A stretch of 64,000 nt of DNA, from positions 248,001 to 312,000 of the forward strand of contig NZ_CP049272.1 of the NCBI RefSeq assembly GCF_003048775.2, read 5' to 3'. Within the stretch, counting starts at the first letter, position 1; each line of letters begins with the position of its first letter. This stretch comes from Campylobacter concisus (GTDB lineage: Bacteria > Campylobacterota > Campylobacteria > Campylobacterales > Campylobacteraceae). This document shows positions 1 to 7,992 of this stretch, piece after piece. The notes under the pieces are model-generated. The model made no database searches. It saw nothing but the letters and a program-made list of their open reading frames with translations, and was not told where the DNA came from. Position numbers and translations under genes: made by a program.

Positions 1-598
1 GATGCTCTTTTATATACTGCTCCACCTGTTCATGTGTATTTTTGCTCATTGGATGCTCTATCAAATTTTCTGGATGCTCTTTTTGCTCGAAAACTACCAA
101 AATATCGTTAAAATCGCCAAAATCAAGCCCCCACGCTTTATCGTGCTCTTTTAGCTCTTTCTTCTGCATTCGTGAGCGCATCGCCTGCACGCTAAATCCG
201 CCGTATGCGCGTCCATCTATCGCAAATAGCCAGTCGCTCATCTCATCTATCTTCGCGGTTACTTGATCGCCTACTTTCACGTTTTGCACGGCGTCAGGCT
301 CGTTTACGAGTGTGCCATATATCGTTTCGCCGTCAAATTCCACATCGTCTATCCACATGTGTTCACCGACTTCTTCGCCATTTATGACATCTAAGAAGCA
401 AATTTTTACCATTGCATAGTCAAGCATAGGTACGATCCTGCGGCGCTCCCAGTAAACCTCACGCCAAAAATATCTAAAGCTCTCACGAGCTTGCTCAAAT
501 GCGCGCTGCATGTAGTCTTCGTCGCTACTTACAAAATAGATCGGCATTTGCTTGCCAAGATCGATTTGTTTACCGAGAATTTTCTTAAAAAAGCTCAT
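1..598 (-). CDS. DUF2314 domain protein (3' end outside window)
   Basis: This is a reading frame on the minus strand that starts at ATG 596-598 and stays open to the window edge, so the C-terminus is missing. The visible 199 residues show a DUF2314-type core: a tryptophan strand (HMWIDDVEF), then YGTLVNEPD and a KVGDQV turn, then a DW pair. No signal peptide or membrane segment is seen. The frameshifted gene at 42882-43198 carries the same kind of core, so the genome has at least two paralogues. Its role is unknown. It follows yajQ on the same strand after a structured 207-bp gap. The family call rests on motif resemblance only. Confidence 0.7.
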   Translation of the reverse strand, partial: MSFFKKILGKQIDLGKQMPIYFVSSDEDYMQRAFEQARESFRYFWREVYWERRRIVPMLDYAMVKICFLDVINGEEVGEHMWIDDVEFDGETIYGTLVNEPDAVQNVKVGDQVTAKIDEMSDWLFAIDGRAYGGFSVQAMRSRMQKKELKEHDKAWGLDFGDFNDILVVFEQKEHPENLIEHPMSKNTHEQVEQYIKEH

Positions 599-632
599 TT
601 TTTGTCCTTAGTAAAATAAATTTAATTGTAAA

Positions 633-708
633 TTTGCAAAAAACTGCCAAATTTAGGTTGAATAGCTAAATTTTAAATGAAAAATCTAGTGGCAGTTTCG
701 CAAAATTA
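633..708. repeat. Imperfect inverted repeat around AAACTGCCA
   Basis: AAACTGCCA at 641-649 is the exact reverse complement of TGGCAGTTT at 690-698. The pairing continues outward imperfectly through AATTTGC and GCAAAATT. The loop contains a second small inverted repeat (AAATTTAG/CTAAATTT). It sits just upstream of the DUF2314 start on the minus strand, beside the 717-776 hairpin. Together they make the gap between yajQ and the DUF2314 gene almost wholly foldable. It may end yajQ transcripts or shape the leader of the next gene. Confidence 0.5.
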
Positions 709-716
709 GGCTAGGC

Positions 717-776
717 GATTTAAATTTTTGCAACGGGAGTTACCGAGTGGGTAATGACCGAGCAAAAATTTGAATC
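717..776. other. 60-nt three-tier hairpin (structured intergenic element)
   Basis: Between yajQ and the DUF2314 gene lies an inverted repeat with three nested stems. The outer stem is 15 bp (717-731 with 762-776, one G-U wobble). Next come a 3-bp CGG/CCG stem (734-736 with 758-760) and opposed GA/GA dinucleotides typical of sheared G-A pairs. The inner stem is 6 bp (739-744 with 750-755) and closes a GAGTG loop. No clear U-tract follows on either strand, so it is not a plain terminator. It could be a small RNA, a processing signal or a dispersed repeat. Confidence 0.6.
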
Positions 777-805
777 AACGACGCATAATAAAGCGAAAAA
801 GTGCG

Positions 806-1303
806 TTATTTTAGATTTTTAAAGCTTATTGGGAGTTCTAAATTTAACCCCCTCACTAGCTTTATACACTCCTGTAAGTCATCTATACTTTTGCTTGTCA
901 CTCTGATCTCTTCGCCCCTGATCTGTGCGCTCACTTTGATCTTTGAGTCTTTGATCGCTTTGGTGATCTTTTTTGAGTTTTCACCATCAAGTGTGTCGTT
1001 TAGCTTTAGCATTGCCTTTAAATTTCCACCACTCGCTGGCTCCCTTTTTGTCTCCGTGATCGCAACTGGTGGGATGTTGCGCTTGATGAGCTTTGAGATC
1101 ACGATGTCTTTTAGTGCGTCGATCTTATTATCACTTGAGCTAAGAAGCGTGATAAATTTCTCTTTTTCATTTAGCTCGACTTCAGCTGCAAGCCCTTTAA
1201 AATCATACCTAGCCGCGATCTCTTTTTTTGCCGTCTCAAGAGCGTTTTTAACCTCCATCATATCGACCTCGGCACTTATATCAAAACTATGCTCAGTTGC
1301 CAT
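806..1303 (-). CDS. yajQ: YajQ family nucleotide-binding protein
   Basis: This 165-residue soluble protein belongs to the YajQ/UPF0234 family, members of which bind cyclic di-GMP or other nucleotides; the cellular role in Campylobacter is not settled. The sequence shows the family N-terminus ([12 protein letters not shown]), the RYDFKG motif and an [11 protein letters not shown] segment near the end. I place the start at ATG 1301-1303 because AAGGA lies just upstream; a longer frame from 1348 would run into the preceding gene. The length matches the family. It is the last gene of a compact minus-strand run that follows the same order as Cj0374-Cj0370 as I recall it. Confidence 0.93.
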   Translation of the reverse strand: MATEHSFDISAEVDMMEVKNALETAKKEIAARYDFKGLAAEVELNEKEKFITLLSSSDNKIDALKDIVISKLIKRNIPPVAITETKREPASGGNLKAMLKLNDTLDGENSKKITKAIKDSKIKVSAQIRGEEIRVTSKSIDDLQECIKLVRGLNLELPISFKNLK

Positions 1304-1319
1304 TTTTATCCTTTCAAAT

Positions 1320-2078
1320 TTATTTAAATAGCCCTTTGATCTTCTCAAAAAGTGACTTTTTGCCAGTCTCTTCTTGCTTTATCGTCTCGCCAATCTGCTG
1401 CATCGCGGTCTGTGCGTAGATGATAGCGCCCTTTGGATCGCAGTTAAAGAGGTTTGAATATGAGCTTGATTTGTTTAGATCAAGTGGATTTGGCTCCACG
1501 ACCTCAGTAGCCTCAAGCAGGCCTATTTCTAGCTCGCATGCGTAGTTTAGAGTATCTAAAAATGCAGGTAAATTTTGCGCGTAAAAGCCATCAATCGCTT
1601 CTTTTATCTCGCCACCTGCTTCATAGTCAGCCTTTAGTTTAGCTACGTTTTTAGCACTCACATAAGCGCCACAACAGTAGTTTTCGGTGATCTCATTATA
1701 AATTTCGCCACTAAATTTATCCAAAAACTCACTTGGTAAAATTTCTCGCCAGTTGCTGATGTAGTTTTTAAATCTCTCATTTTGCCGGGCCAAAGAGCTT
1801 AACGCTGTGCCGCGAGTGTAGAAATATTTTCTAAAAAATCCTTGCGTGACAGCTATACAAAAGCCGTGAGTTTTGTTAAAAATTTCATCGTCTTTATATT
1901 GCAGCGCGGCGCTTAGCGTATCTTTGTACTTTTGCGCGTAAAATTCCTCTACGCCAGCCTTGCTAGCAAGCGCTAAAACCTCTTCAAATTTACCAGCCCT
2001 TGCAAGCTCAAGTGCCTCAAAATACCACTTTGAAATTTCATCTTCGCTAATGGCGTGATAGCTTATATCATAGCCCAT
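1320..2078 (-). CDS. Conserved hypothetical protein, 252 aa
   Basis: I do not recognise this family. The protein looks soluble, with no signal peptide or membrane helix. It is rich in alpha-helical segments with alternating Ala, Leu and Glu, and has a CC pair in ENYCCGAY. The lysine-rich tail ([12 protein letters not shown]) could be an amphipathic helix. Its ATG overlaps the stop of the upstream dehydrogenase by one base (TAATG) and yajQ follows after 16 bp, so the three are surely co-transcribed and translationally linked. No function can be assigned from the sequence. Confidence 0.8.
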   Translation of the reverse strand: MGYDISYHAISEDEISKWYFEALELARAGKFEEVLALASKAGVEEFYAQKYKDTLSAALQYKDDEIFNKTHGFCIAVTQGFFRKYFYTRGTALSSLARQNERFKNYISNWREILPSEFLDKFSGEIYNEITENYCCGAYVSAKNVAKLKADYEAGGEIKEAIDGFYAQNLPAFLDTLNYACELEIGLLEATEVVEPNPLDLNKSSSYSNLFNCDPKGAIIYAQTAMQQIGETIKQEETGKKSLFEKIKGLFK

Positions 2079-3013
2079 TATCTGCTCTCATTGATGAAAT
2101 TTTCGATGTTTGCGACGATCTTTGTGATGAGCGTCTTTCTAGCCTCCAAGCTGCCCCATGCCACGTGTGGCGTGATTAGTAGATTTTCTTTGTTTTTTAC
2201 ATTTAAAAATGGGCTATTTTCGCTCATCGGTTCGCTTTCTAAAACGTCGGTACCAAAGCGTAAATTTCTCTCATCTATCGCCCTTGCCATCGCCGCTTCA
2301 TCCACTATGCCGCCACGTCCTAAATTTAGCACTATTGCATCATCTTTTAGCAAATTTATCTCGTTTGCGCCTAGTAAATTTCTAGTCTTTTCATTTAGTG
2401 GTGCGTGGATACTGATGATGTCACTACTTCTTAGTAGCTCATCTAAGTTTTTTTGCGCAAACTCAATATTGTTATTTGCTCCGCTTGTCGAGTAGTAGCT
2501 CACATTTGCGCCAAATGCACGTGCTACTGCCGCCACGCCGCGTCCTATCTCGCCAAGTCCGATGATGCCAAATTCTTTGCCAGCGATCTCGCTGATATCT
2601 GCACCAAGATAGGTGAAAATTTCGCTCTTCACCCACTCGCCACTTTTTACGTAGCGATCATAAAATTTGATGTGATTTGTTAGCTCAAAAAGCATGGCAA
2701 AAGTATGCTGCACTACGCTTGCGGTTGAGTAGCCAGCAACGTTTTTAACAGCTATATTTTTAACTTTTGCATGCTCTAGATCGACATTATTCATCCCAGT
2801 TGCGCTTATGCAGATAAGCTTTAAATTTAGCGCATCCATCACAACTTTATCGATGATGACCTTGTTTGTAATGACCACATCAACGCCCTTTAGACGAGGC
2901 ACGACCTCTTCACTTTTAGTTTTTTGATAGCTAATAAACTCGCCAAATTTCTTAAAAACACTAAGATCTACGTTCTCTCCCAGCGTGGCCGCGTCCAAAC
3001 AAACGATCTTCAT
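2078..3013 (-). CDS. D-2-hydroxyacid dehydrogenase (NAD-dependent)
   Basis: A 311-residue enzyme of the D-isomer-specific 2-hydroxyacid dehydrogenase family, which reversibly reduces 2-keto acids with NAD(P)H in the cytosol. The Rossmann motif GxGxxG is at residues 152-157, the substrate-binding arginine at R233 (NLGRGG), the catalytic glutamate around 259-261 and the catalytic histidine at H283 (TPHVAW). Closest named relatives are glycerate/hydroxypyruvate reductases, but the exact substrate cannot be read from the sequence. It sits 2 bp after the glutathionylspermidine-synthase-like gene and overlaps the next gene by one base. Confidence 0.9.
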   Translation of the reverse strand: MKIVCLDAATLGENVDLSVFKKFGEFISYQKTKSEEVVPRLKGVDVVITNKVIIDKVVMDALNLKLICISATGMNNVDLEHAKVKNIAVKNVAGYSTASVVQHTFAMLFELTNHIKFYDRYVKSGEWVKSEIFTYLGADISEIAGKEFGIIGLGEIGRGVAAVARAFGANVSYYSTSGANNNIEFAQKNLDELLRSSDIISIHAPLNEKTRNLLGANEINLLKDDAIVLNLGRGGIVDEAAMARAIDERNLRFGTDVLESEPMSENSPFLNVKNKENLLITPHVAWGSLEARKTLITKIVANIENFINESR

Positions 3014-3015
3014 CT

Positions 3016-4197
3016 TTAGTCCTTAATGAAATGTCCTACAAATTTAGAGTAGTTATCTAAAATTTTGCCGCCCTTTCTATATCCAAGCGCGCACGCCTCA
3101 TAAGCGTAAAATACGCCAGCTTGGTAGTTATCACCTCTTTCATCTTGATTAAACTCGTAAAATTCTTGATAGATAGCTTTATTTGAGTCGTATTCACCGT
3201 CATTACTTGCTATTTGTGCGCCGTTTTCATCGTGTATCGAGACATTTGCGCCTTCTCTACCAAATACCGGCTTTTTCACATATTTTTTGCCCTTTAGCGG
3301 CTCGTTTGAGGTTTCTAGCAAGAGTGGATGATTTGGATAAAGATCCCAAAGAATTTTTAAAATTCCCTTGCTTTGGAAAAGTAGCGTGTAGGCGGGATTT
3401 ATGATGATGGCTTTTTGGTTTTTGATGATATTTGAAAGTATAAGTGCTAGCTCGCCTTCATCGATCGCTATGCTCTCCCAAGGTACGAGTTTAAACCAGT
3501 ACTCGAAATTCTCATCACCTTTAAAAATGCCTTCGTTATCGTCAAAAACGACCTCGTCAACGTAAGCAAAGTCTGTCTTAAAGCCAGCCTCTTTTGCGAT
3601 GTATTGCAGCAATTTCACGGTTTGCTCATCCTCAATACTACCAGCGATAGAGCTAAAGAGTATCCCCCAACCCTCGTAAACATCCTCAAAATTTACATTA
3701 TCATCGCCAAGCGTAATAAGGCGTTTAAAATTTTGCTTTAGAGCTTCGTAAAGGTTATTAAATTGCTCTGCTTCATCCATATGATTTAGTTTTAGCATCG
3801 CCCACTGAATGATCGCTGTCTCAAAGACTGCCGTTGGCGTGTCTGCGTTAAATTCGATCAGTTTTATCGGCTTACCATCAAGTCCGCCTGCAAGATCAAA
3901 TCTGCCATAAAGGTGCCAGTGAACGTCGTTTTCCCAGCTTTTTTTTATACTATCAACGAGATTAAACGGTATGCCTATCTCGTGGAAAAGGTTGTTGTCA
4001 ATGACGTGTTGAGCGGCATTTACATACATATCGTATAGCTCATTTGCCGCTTCGTAGTAAGCGTCCGCTTCACTTGCTTTTACCTGTACGATCTCATCTG
4101 CGATATATGAGCTGTTATCATTATCTGTATGCCACGCAAAGCCGATTTTTTCCATAAATTCGTTATTTAACGGAGTGATTTTTCTTAAATTTATCAT
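3016..4197 (-). CDS. Glutathionylspermidine synthase family ATP-grasp protein
   Basis: This 393-residue protein matches the C-terminal synthetase (ATP-grasp amide ligase) domain of glutathionylspermidine synthase, as in the stand-alone YgiC/YjfC proteins. Supporting segments are HLYGRFDL, LIEFNADTPT near residue 120, the GWGILFSS region, and KPVFGREGANVS near residue 310, which would bind ATP phosphates. The amidase half of the full enzyme is absent. The true substrate of this short family is unknown; a peptide or polyamine ligase role is inference. It follows the UPF0323 lipoprotein gene by 2 bp, an association I recall from C. jejuni (Cj0371-Cj0372). Confidence 0.88.
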   Translation of the reverse strand: MINLRKITPLNNEFMEKIGFAWHTDNDNSSYIADEIVQVKASEADAYYEAANELYDMYVNAAQHVIDNNLFHEIGIPFNLVDSIKKSWENDVHWHLYGRFDLAGGLDGKPIKLIEFNADTPTAVFETAIIQWAMLKLNHMDEAEQFNNLYEALKQNFKRLITLGDDNVNFEDVYEGWGILFSSIAGSIEDEQTVKLLQYIAKEAGFKTDFAYVDEVVFDDNEGIFKGDENFEYWFKLVPWESIAIDEGELALILSNIIKNQKAIIINPAYTLLFQSKGILKILWDLYPNHPLLLETSNEPLKGKKYVKKPVFGREGANVSIHDENGAQIASNDGEYDSNKAIYQEFYEFNQDERGDNYQAGVFYAYEACALGYRKGGKILDNYSKFVGHFIKD

Positions 4198-4199
4198 TT

Positions 4200-4817
4200 T
4201 TAGCCTCCAAAGCTTGATGAGCTAGAGCTTGATTTTGAGCTACCACCAAAAAATCCACTCTTGCCGCCACTGCTTCTTGCAGCAGAATTTGCTGCTTTTT
4301 GCTTATTAAAGCTATCAACGCTTCTTGTGTATGCACTTGGATTTTTGTAAGAATTTTGACGAGTAGCTTGGAAATTTTGATTTCCAAAAAGCTTACTGCC
4401 TATCCAGCTACCAAGTATCGCACCAGCTGCTGAAGCAAGGATCGTCTCGCCAAGGCTTAGACCGCCACTGCTTAGCTGTGCGTCACTCGTTTTTGTTAAA
4501 TTTGAAGTGCCATTGTCAATATTTGCGTTTGCTTGAGCTAGGAGTTTATCGATCTCGTCTTTACTTAGCACACGCTCAGTGCCGTTTATATCTTTTAACA
4601 CAACTCTAGTTTCAGTACTTGGATACTCTTCTAAAATTTTATAAACTCCAGGTGCACTCTCTTCGATGATAACAAAGGCGCCGTTTTTTTGCGCAACTTC
4701 GTTTAGTGCGTTTTCATCACCGCCATTGTTATTGCCACAACCAGCAAGGCCAGCCATAACGATCGCACCAAATCCGCCTACCGCAGCATAAGTAGCTATC
4801 TTTTTAATGTGTTTCAT
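4200..4817 (-). CDS. UPF0323 family lipoprotein
   Basis: A 205-residue predicted lipoprotein. The N-terminus has Lys residues, a hydrophobic stretch and the lipobox LAGC with Cys27, so it should be lipidated and held in the periplasm. A glycine/alanine-rich segment (ILASAAGAILGSWIG, about 127-141) could be a glycine-zipper-like membrane helix. The C-terminus is a low-complexity Ser/Gly tract. The start ATG overlaps the stop of the upstream HTH gene (ATGA). The family is known from Helicobacter and Campylobacter; its biochemical role is not established. Confidence 0.88.
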   Translation of the reverse strand: MKHIKKIATYAAVGGFGAIVMAGLAGCGNNNGGDENALNEVAQKNGAFVIIEESAPGVYKILEEYPSTETRVVLKDINGTERVLSKDEIDKLLAQANANIDNGTSNLTKTSDAQLSSGGLSLGETILASAAGAILGSWIGSKLFGNQNFQATRQNSYKNPSAYTRSVDSFNKQKAANSAARSSGGKSGFFGGSSKSSSSSSSFGG

Positions 4818-5446
4818 ATCTCTCCTATCAACTCTTTTAAATTTTTATGTCTTCTAACAAGTATCACACCTCGTTTAAATTTTATAAATTTTGAGTGGTG
4901 TATCGCTTTTATTATCTTTTCACTGGCTTTTTTCGTTGCCTTTGGCTTTAGATTTAGCTCCTTTAAAAATTCACTTAAATTTATCCATTTTGACTCATTT
5001 TCTATCTCGGCCTCTATCGCTTCATTCTTTGCCATATCGTCATTTTTTTGTGCTAAAAGTGGCCTTTGCATGGCATTTAGAAACTGCATGAGCTTTTCAT
5101 CTCTATCTTTATAAATTTGCAAAATTTCATTTTTTCGCTCGATTAGCATCTGCTCTTTTTCTTTAAAAAGCCTATCTTTATCAGCCTGTAAGTTTAAATT
5201 TAAGCTCTTTAGCTCGCTTAACTCATTTAGCAAATAATTTATAAACTCATCATTTTGGGATTTAGTTTTTGTGCTTTTTGGAGCGGATTTTGTGGCTTTT
5301 TCGCTACTTGGTTTCTCATCAAGGATGACAAATTTTATGCCATTTTCAATGACTGTATTTATCGAACCACGGCGGATTCTATTATAGACTGCTTCTTTTG
5401 TTATGCCTAAAATTTCTGCAGCTTCGTTTATAGCTAGCTTTTGCAT
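4814..5446 (-). CDS. HTH-containing coiled-coil protein (DUF3972-like)
   Basis: A 210-residue protein with an N-terminal MerR/excisionase-like helix-turn-helix (residues about 3-35, INEAAEILGITKEAVYNRI) followed by a wing-like strand. A long charged coiled coil spans about 70-135 and a second basic helical region lies at the C-terminus. The layout suggests a DNA-binding protein that multimerises. It opens the minus-strand operon down to yajQ, with a TATAAT box 40 bp upstream. I believe it matches the DUF3972 family of epsilonproteobacteria, whose function is unknown. Confidence 0.75.
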   Translation of the reverse strand: MQKLAINEAAEILGITKEAVYNRIRRGSINTVIENGIKFVILDEKPSSEKATKSAPKSTKTKSQNDEFINYLLNELSELKSLNLNLQADKDRLFKEKEQMLIERKNEILQIYKDRDEKLMQFLNAMQRPLLAQKNDDMAKNEAIEAEIENESKWINLSEFLKELNLKPKATKKASEKIIKAIHHSKFIKFKRGVILVRRHKNLKELIGEI

Positions 5447-5484
5447 CTAATTTCCGTTTAAAATAAAATAAAAAAATTGCTTTG

Positions 5485-5490
5485 ATTATA
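5485..5490 (-). promoter_or_regulatory. -10 box for the 5446-to-806 operon
   Basis: A perfect TATAAT on the minus strand lies about 40 bp upstream of the HTH gene start within a strongly A/T-biased stretch. That is the usual look of a Campylobacter sigma-70 promoter, where the -35 box is poorly conserved. Confidence 0.6.
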
Positions 5491-5517
5491 AAAAAATAAG
5501 GCTAAAAGAAGAGTTAA

Positions 5518-5542
5518 ACAAAGAGAGCAAAGCCCTCTTTGT
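5518..5542 (-). terminator. Probable rpsU terminator
   Basis: ACAAAGAG (5518-5525) pairs perfectly with CTCTTTGT (5535-5542) around a nine-base loop, just after the rpsU stop on the minus strand. The exit side is T-rich (TTTAACTCTTCTTTT) rather than a clean U-run, so termination may be partial. Confidence 0.55.
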
Positions 5543-5549
5543 CTTGGTT

Positions 5550-5762
5550 TTAGAGTCTTGACTCGTAGCGTCTAAGCATATAAAGACGTTTAAGCATTTT
5601 CTTGCGAGCTGCAATTTTTTGTTTCTTGCGGATCTCAGTTTTAGGCTCAAAGAAGCGTCTAGCTCTTGCTTCAGTTACTACTAAGTTACGGTCAGTTTGT
5701 TTTTTAAACTTTCTATAACCCTCGTCAAATGACTCGTTAGGATGTACCTTAATACCAGGCAA
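5550..5762 (-). CDS. rpsU: 30S ribosomal protein S21
   Basis: This 70-residue basic protein of the small ribosomal subunit helps mRNA engagement during initiation. It begins [18 protein letters not shown] after the initiator and ends MLRRYESRL, both typical of epsilonproteobacterial S21. I choose TTG 5760-5762 as the start. AAGGTGGTGA, one mismatch from the ideal Shine-Dalgarno, lies 5 bases upstream, and the resulting length equals the family's usual 70. The GTG starts upstream fall inside that Shine-Dalgarno. It is divergent from ccoG and has its own TATACT promoter. Confidence 0.95.
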   Translation of the reverse strand: MPGIKVHPNESFDEGYRKFKKQTDRNLVVTEARARRFFEPKTEIRKKQKIAARKKMLKRLYMLRRYESRL

Positions 5763-5767
5763 CGTCC

Positions 5768-5777
5768 TCACCACCTT
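5768..5777 (-). promoter_or_regulatory. Ribosome binding site fixing the rpsU TTG start
   Basis: On the minus strand AAGGTGGTGA matches nine of ten bases of the ideal anti-16S complement and sits 5 bases before TTG. Strong pairing may compensate for the weak initiation codon of a highly expressed protein. Confidence 0.7.
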
Positions 5778-5797
5778 TCAGATTAAAATAAGCCGTG

Positions 5798-5803
5798 AGT
5801 ATA
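5798..5803 (-). promoter_or_regulatory. rpsU -10 box (TATACT)
   Basis: TATACT on the minus strand lies 35 bp upstream of the rpsU start, preceded by an AT-rich stretch with a run of nine T or A. The position suits a sigma-70 promoter with a short leader. Confidence 0.55.
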
Positions 5804-5869
5804 GTTTAATTTTCATAAATTTAAGCTTTTAACTATTTTTTTTTAAAACTCTTTTAATGCCATAAGCTT

Positions 5870-5875
5870 TATAAT
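5870..5875 (+). promoter_or_regulatory. ccoG -10 box (TATAAT)
   Basis: TATAAT lies 25 bp upstream of the ccoG ATG, followed by an AAAAAGG ribosome binding site. The leader would be under 20 bases. Confidence 0.6.
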
Positions 5876-5900
5876 CATAAAATTTCAAAAAAGGCTTATT

Positions 5901-7226
5901 ATGTCAAAGGAGTTTCATCTTAGTTACGCCAAGAGGCGTTACATTTTTTTCGCCTGTATTACGCTATTTGTCTTTATTTTGCCATTTATCAGGATAAATG
6001 ATGCGCAGCTATTTTTGCTAAGTTTTGATAAAAGTAGAGTTGATCTCTTTTTTGCAAAATTTGATATGCAAGAGCTTTATTTGTTGCCATTTTTATTTAT
6101 TATTTTGTTCTTAAGCATATTTTTTCTAACGACACTTGCAGGGCGCGTTTGGTGCGGTTGGAGCTGTCCGCAAACTATTTTTAGAACGATATTTCGTGAC
6201 CTTTTGCAAACTAAAATTTTAAAGATCAGAAAAAATATCCAAAATAAGCAAAATGAGCCAAAAGGACAAATTTTAAAGCGTGCTTTAGCAGTTGGAATTT
6301 GGTGTATTTTAGCTCTTGTTATTTCGGCAAATTTTTTATGGTATTTTGTGCCACCGCTTGATTTTTTTGCTTATTTAAAAGAGCCAAGTGAACATGGAGT
6401 TTTGCTTGCATTTTGGCTTGTTATAGCTATTTGGTTAGTTTATGATGTCATCATTTTAAAAGAAAATTTTTGCATTTATGTCTGTCCTTACGCTAGGGTG
6501 CAATCAGTGATGTTTGATAACGATACGATCCAAGTTATTTACAATCAAAAAAGAGGCGGCGTAATCTATAACGGAAAAGAGAAATTTAAAAAGCCAAAAG
6601 AAGAGGGCGCGCTATGTACTGGCTGCGAGGCATGCGTGAGGATATGCCCAACGCACATTGATATAAGAAAAGGCATGCAGCTTGAATGTATAAATTGTCT
6701 AGAGTGTAGCGATGCTTGCGCTAAAGTGATGAAGCATTTTGATGAAAGCTCGCTTATTGAGTGGAGAAGTATAAACTCTATAAAAGAGCAAAAAAGAGTC
6801 AAAATTTTACGCTTTAGAACGGTTGCTTATCTTGTCATTTTGGGCATTGTTTTGACAGCTGGGGTATTGATGAGTGGCAAAAAAGAAAGTATGCTTTTAA
6901 ACATAAATAGAACAAGCGAGCTTTATAAAATTTTAGGTGAAAATGAAGTCGAAAATTCTTACGTATTTTTGGTGCAAAACACACAAAATAAAGAGCATAC
7001 CTTTTACTTTGAAGTAGATGATAAGAATATAGAAATTTCTCGTCCAAATAAGCCATTTATATTAAAAGCTGGCGCAAAACAACGAGTAATCGTCACATTA
7101 AAATCAAAAAATGAAAATTTAAGCGATAAAGATCTTTTAAAACATATAAATATAAAAGCCTATGCCACTGACGAGCCAGCTATCAGCGTGCAAAGGCAAA
7201 GTACTTTTATCTATCCTAAAAGATGA
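5901..7226 (+). CDS. ccoG: Cytochrome c oxidase accessory protein CcoG (FixG/RdxA family)
   Basis: A polytopic ferredoxin-like protein of the cytoplasmic membrane needed for assembly of the cbb3-type oxidase, probably in copper handling. The 441 residues show membrane segments at about 13-30, 55-76, 135-155, 165-185 and 302-320, and a WCGWSCPQ motif near residue 87. Two cluster-binding cysteine sets follow: C239-xx-C-xx-C-xxx-CP and C263-xx-C-xx-C-xxx-C. The C-terminal 100 residues form the immunoglobulin-like FixG periplasmic domain. It precedes the efflux regulator by 30 bp, the order I recall from C. jejuni Cj0369c-Cj0368c. Confidence 0.94.
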   Translation: MSKEFHLSYAKRRYIFFACITLFVFILPFIRINDAQLFLLSFDKSRVDLFFAKFDMQELYLLPFLFIILFLSIFFLTTLAGRVWCGWSCPQTIFRTIFRDLLQTKILKIRKNIQNKQNEPKGQILKRALAVGIWCILALVISANFLWYFVPPLDFFAYLKEPSEHGVLLAFWLVIAIWLVYDVIILKENFCIYVCPYARVQSVMFDNDTIQVIYNQKRGGVIYNGKEKFKKPKEEGALCTGCEACVRICPTHIDIRKGMQLECINCLECSDACAKVMKHFDESSLIEWRSINSIKEQKRVKILRFRTVAYLVILGIVLTAGVLMSGKKESMLLNINRTSELYKILGENEVENSYVFLVQNTQNKEHTFYFEVDDKNIEISRPNKPFILKAGAKQRVIVTLKSKNENLSDKDLLKHINIKAYATDEPAISVQRQSTFIYPKR

Positions 7227-7256
7227 TAAAATGGCAAAAATTTAACAGGAAGCAAG

Positions 7257-7884
7257 ATGGCGATCTCAGAAAAGGGTAAAAAAAGATACGAACTTATCGT
7301 AAAAACAGCACTTGAGCTATTTTTAGAAAAAGGATACGAAAAGACAAGCTTAAGTGACATCGTAGCGATAAGTGGCGGATCGCTTTCTAGTATTTACACG
7401 TTTTTTGAGAACAAAGAGGGGCTTTTTGAGGCGATCGTTGAGCAAGAGATAGATAGCCTTATAAAAGAGATCGATGAGAAAATAGATCTTAAAATTTCTC
7501 ACAGCTTGGAGGAATTTTTAACCAAATTTGCAACCATAATATTTTCTATTACTTGCAGCAAAAGGCATATCTCTCTTGGTAGGATAATGATGAGTGAGGG
7601 TTCTAAAAATGGTGGCAAACTTGGTAAGACGTTTTTGGATCAAATTTTAAAAAAAAATCGATCTTGTGCTTATAAATTTCTTTGAAAGAGATGAGGTAAA
7701 AGCCAAGCTTGATTCAAAATTTTCAGCCAAATTTGCTGCAAAGTACTTTATACAAAGTGTGATTGGGGCTTATTACTACGATTCGCTTTTGATAAATGAA
7801 GAACCAAAGCTTAGTGAAAGAGAGCGTAAAAAGCATGTTGGCTTATGTGTTGAGTTGTTTTTGAATGGAATTAGTAAAAAATAA
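7257..7884 (+). pseudogene. cmeR: CmeR-like TetR repressor, frameshifted at a nine-A tract
   Basis: This is the TetR-family regulator of the adjacent RND pump, split into two frames. Codons from 7257 encode the HTH DNA-binding domain (about residues 10-55, SLSDIVAISGGSLSSIYTFF) and stop at 7685 after 142 residues. The rest of the ligand-binding domain continues in another frame to 7884. The break lies at a run of nine A (7649-7657); eight A would join the frames into about 208 residues, the normal CmeR length. It may be a null mutation, slippage-controlled expression or a sequencing error. An intact operator downstream argues for recent or reversible loss. The ribosome binding site AGGA precedes the start. 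Confidence 0.85.
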
Positions 7885-7886
7885 AA

Positions 7887-7915
7887 TTGACTTTTTATTT
7901 GTTTTCTAATAGAAT
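7887..7915 (+). promoter_or_regulatory. cmeABC promoter
   Basis: TTGACT (7887-7892) and TAGAAT (7910-7915) are separated by exactly 17 bp, an unusually complete sigma-70 promoter for this genus. It lies between the regulator stop and cmeA, so the pump has its own promoter. Confidence 0.75.
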
Positions 7916-7928
7916 CGAGAACTTTAAA

Positions 7929-7952
7929 TTTTTGTAACAATTATTACAAAAA
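7929..7952 (+). promoter_or_regulatory. CmeR operator (inverted repeat)
   Basis: TTTTTGTAA (7929-7937) and TTACAAAAA (7944-7952) form a perfect 9-bp inverted repeat. Its core, TGTAACAATTATTACA, matches the CmeR box I recall for C. jejuni (TGTAATAAATATTACA) at 14 of 16 bases. It begins 13 bp after the -10 box, so bound repressor would block promoter clearance. Confidence 0.75.
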
Positions 7953-7992
7953 CTAAATATGATATTAAAATTTAAAATTAAGAGAGGTTTTT

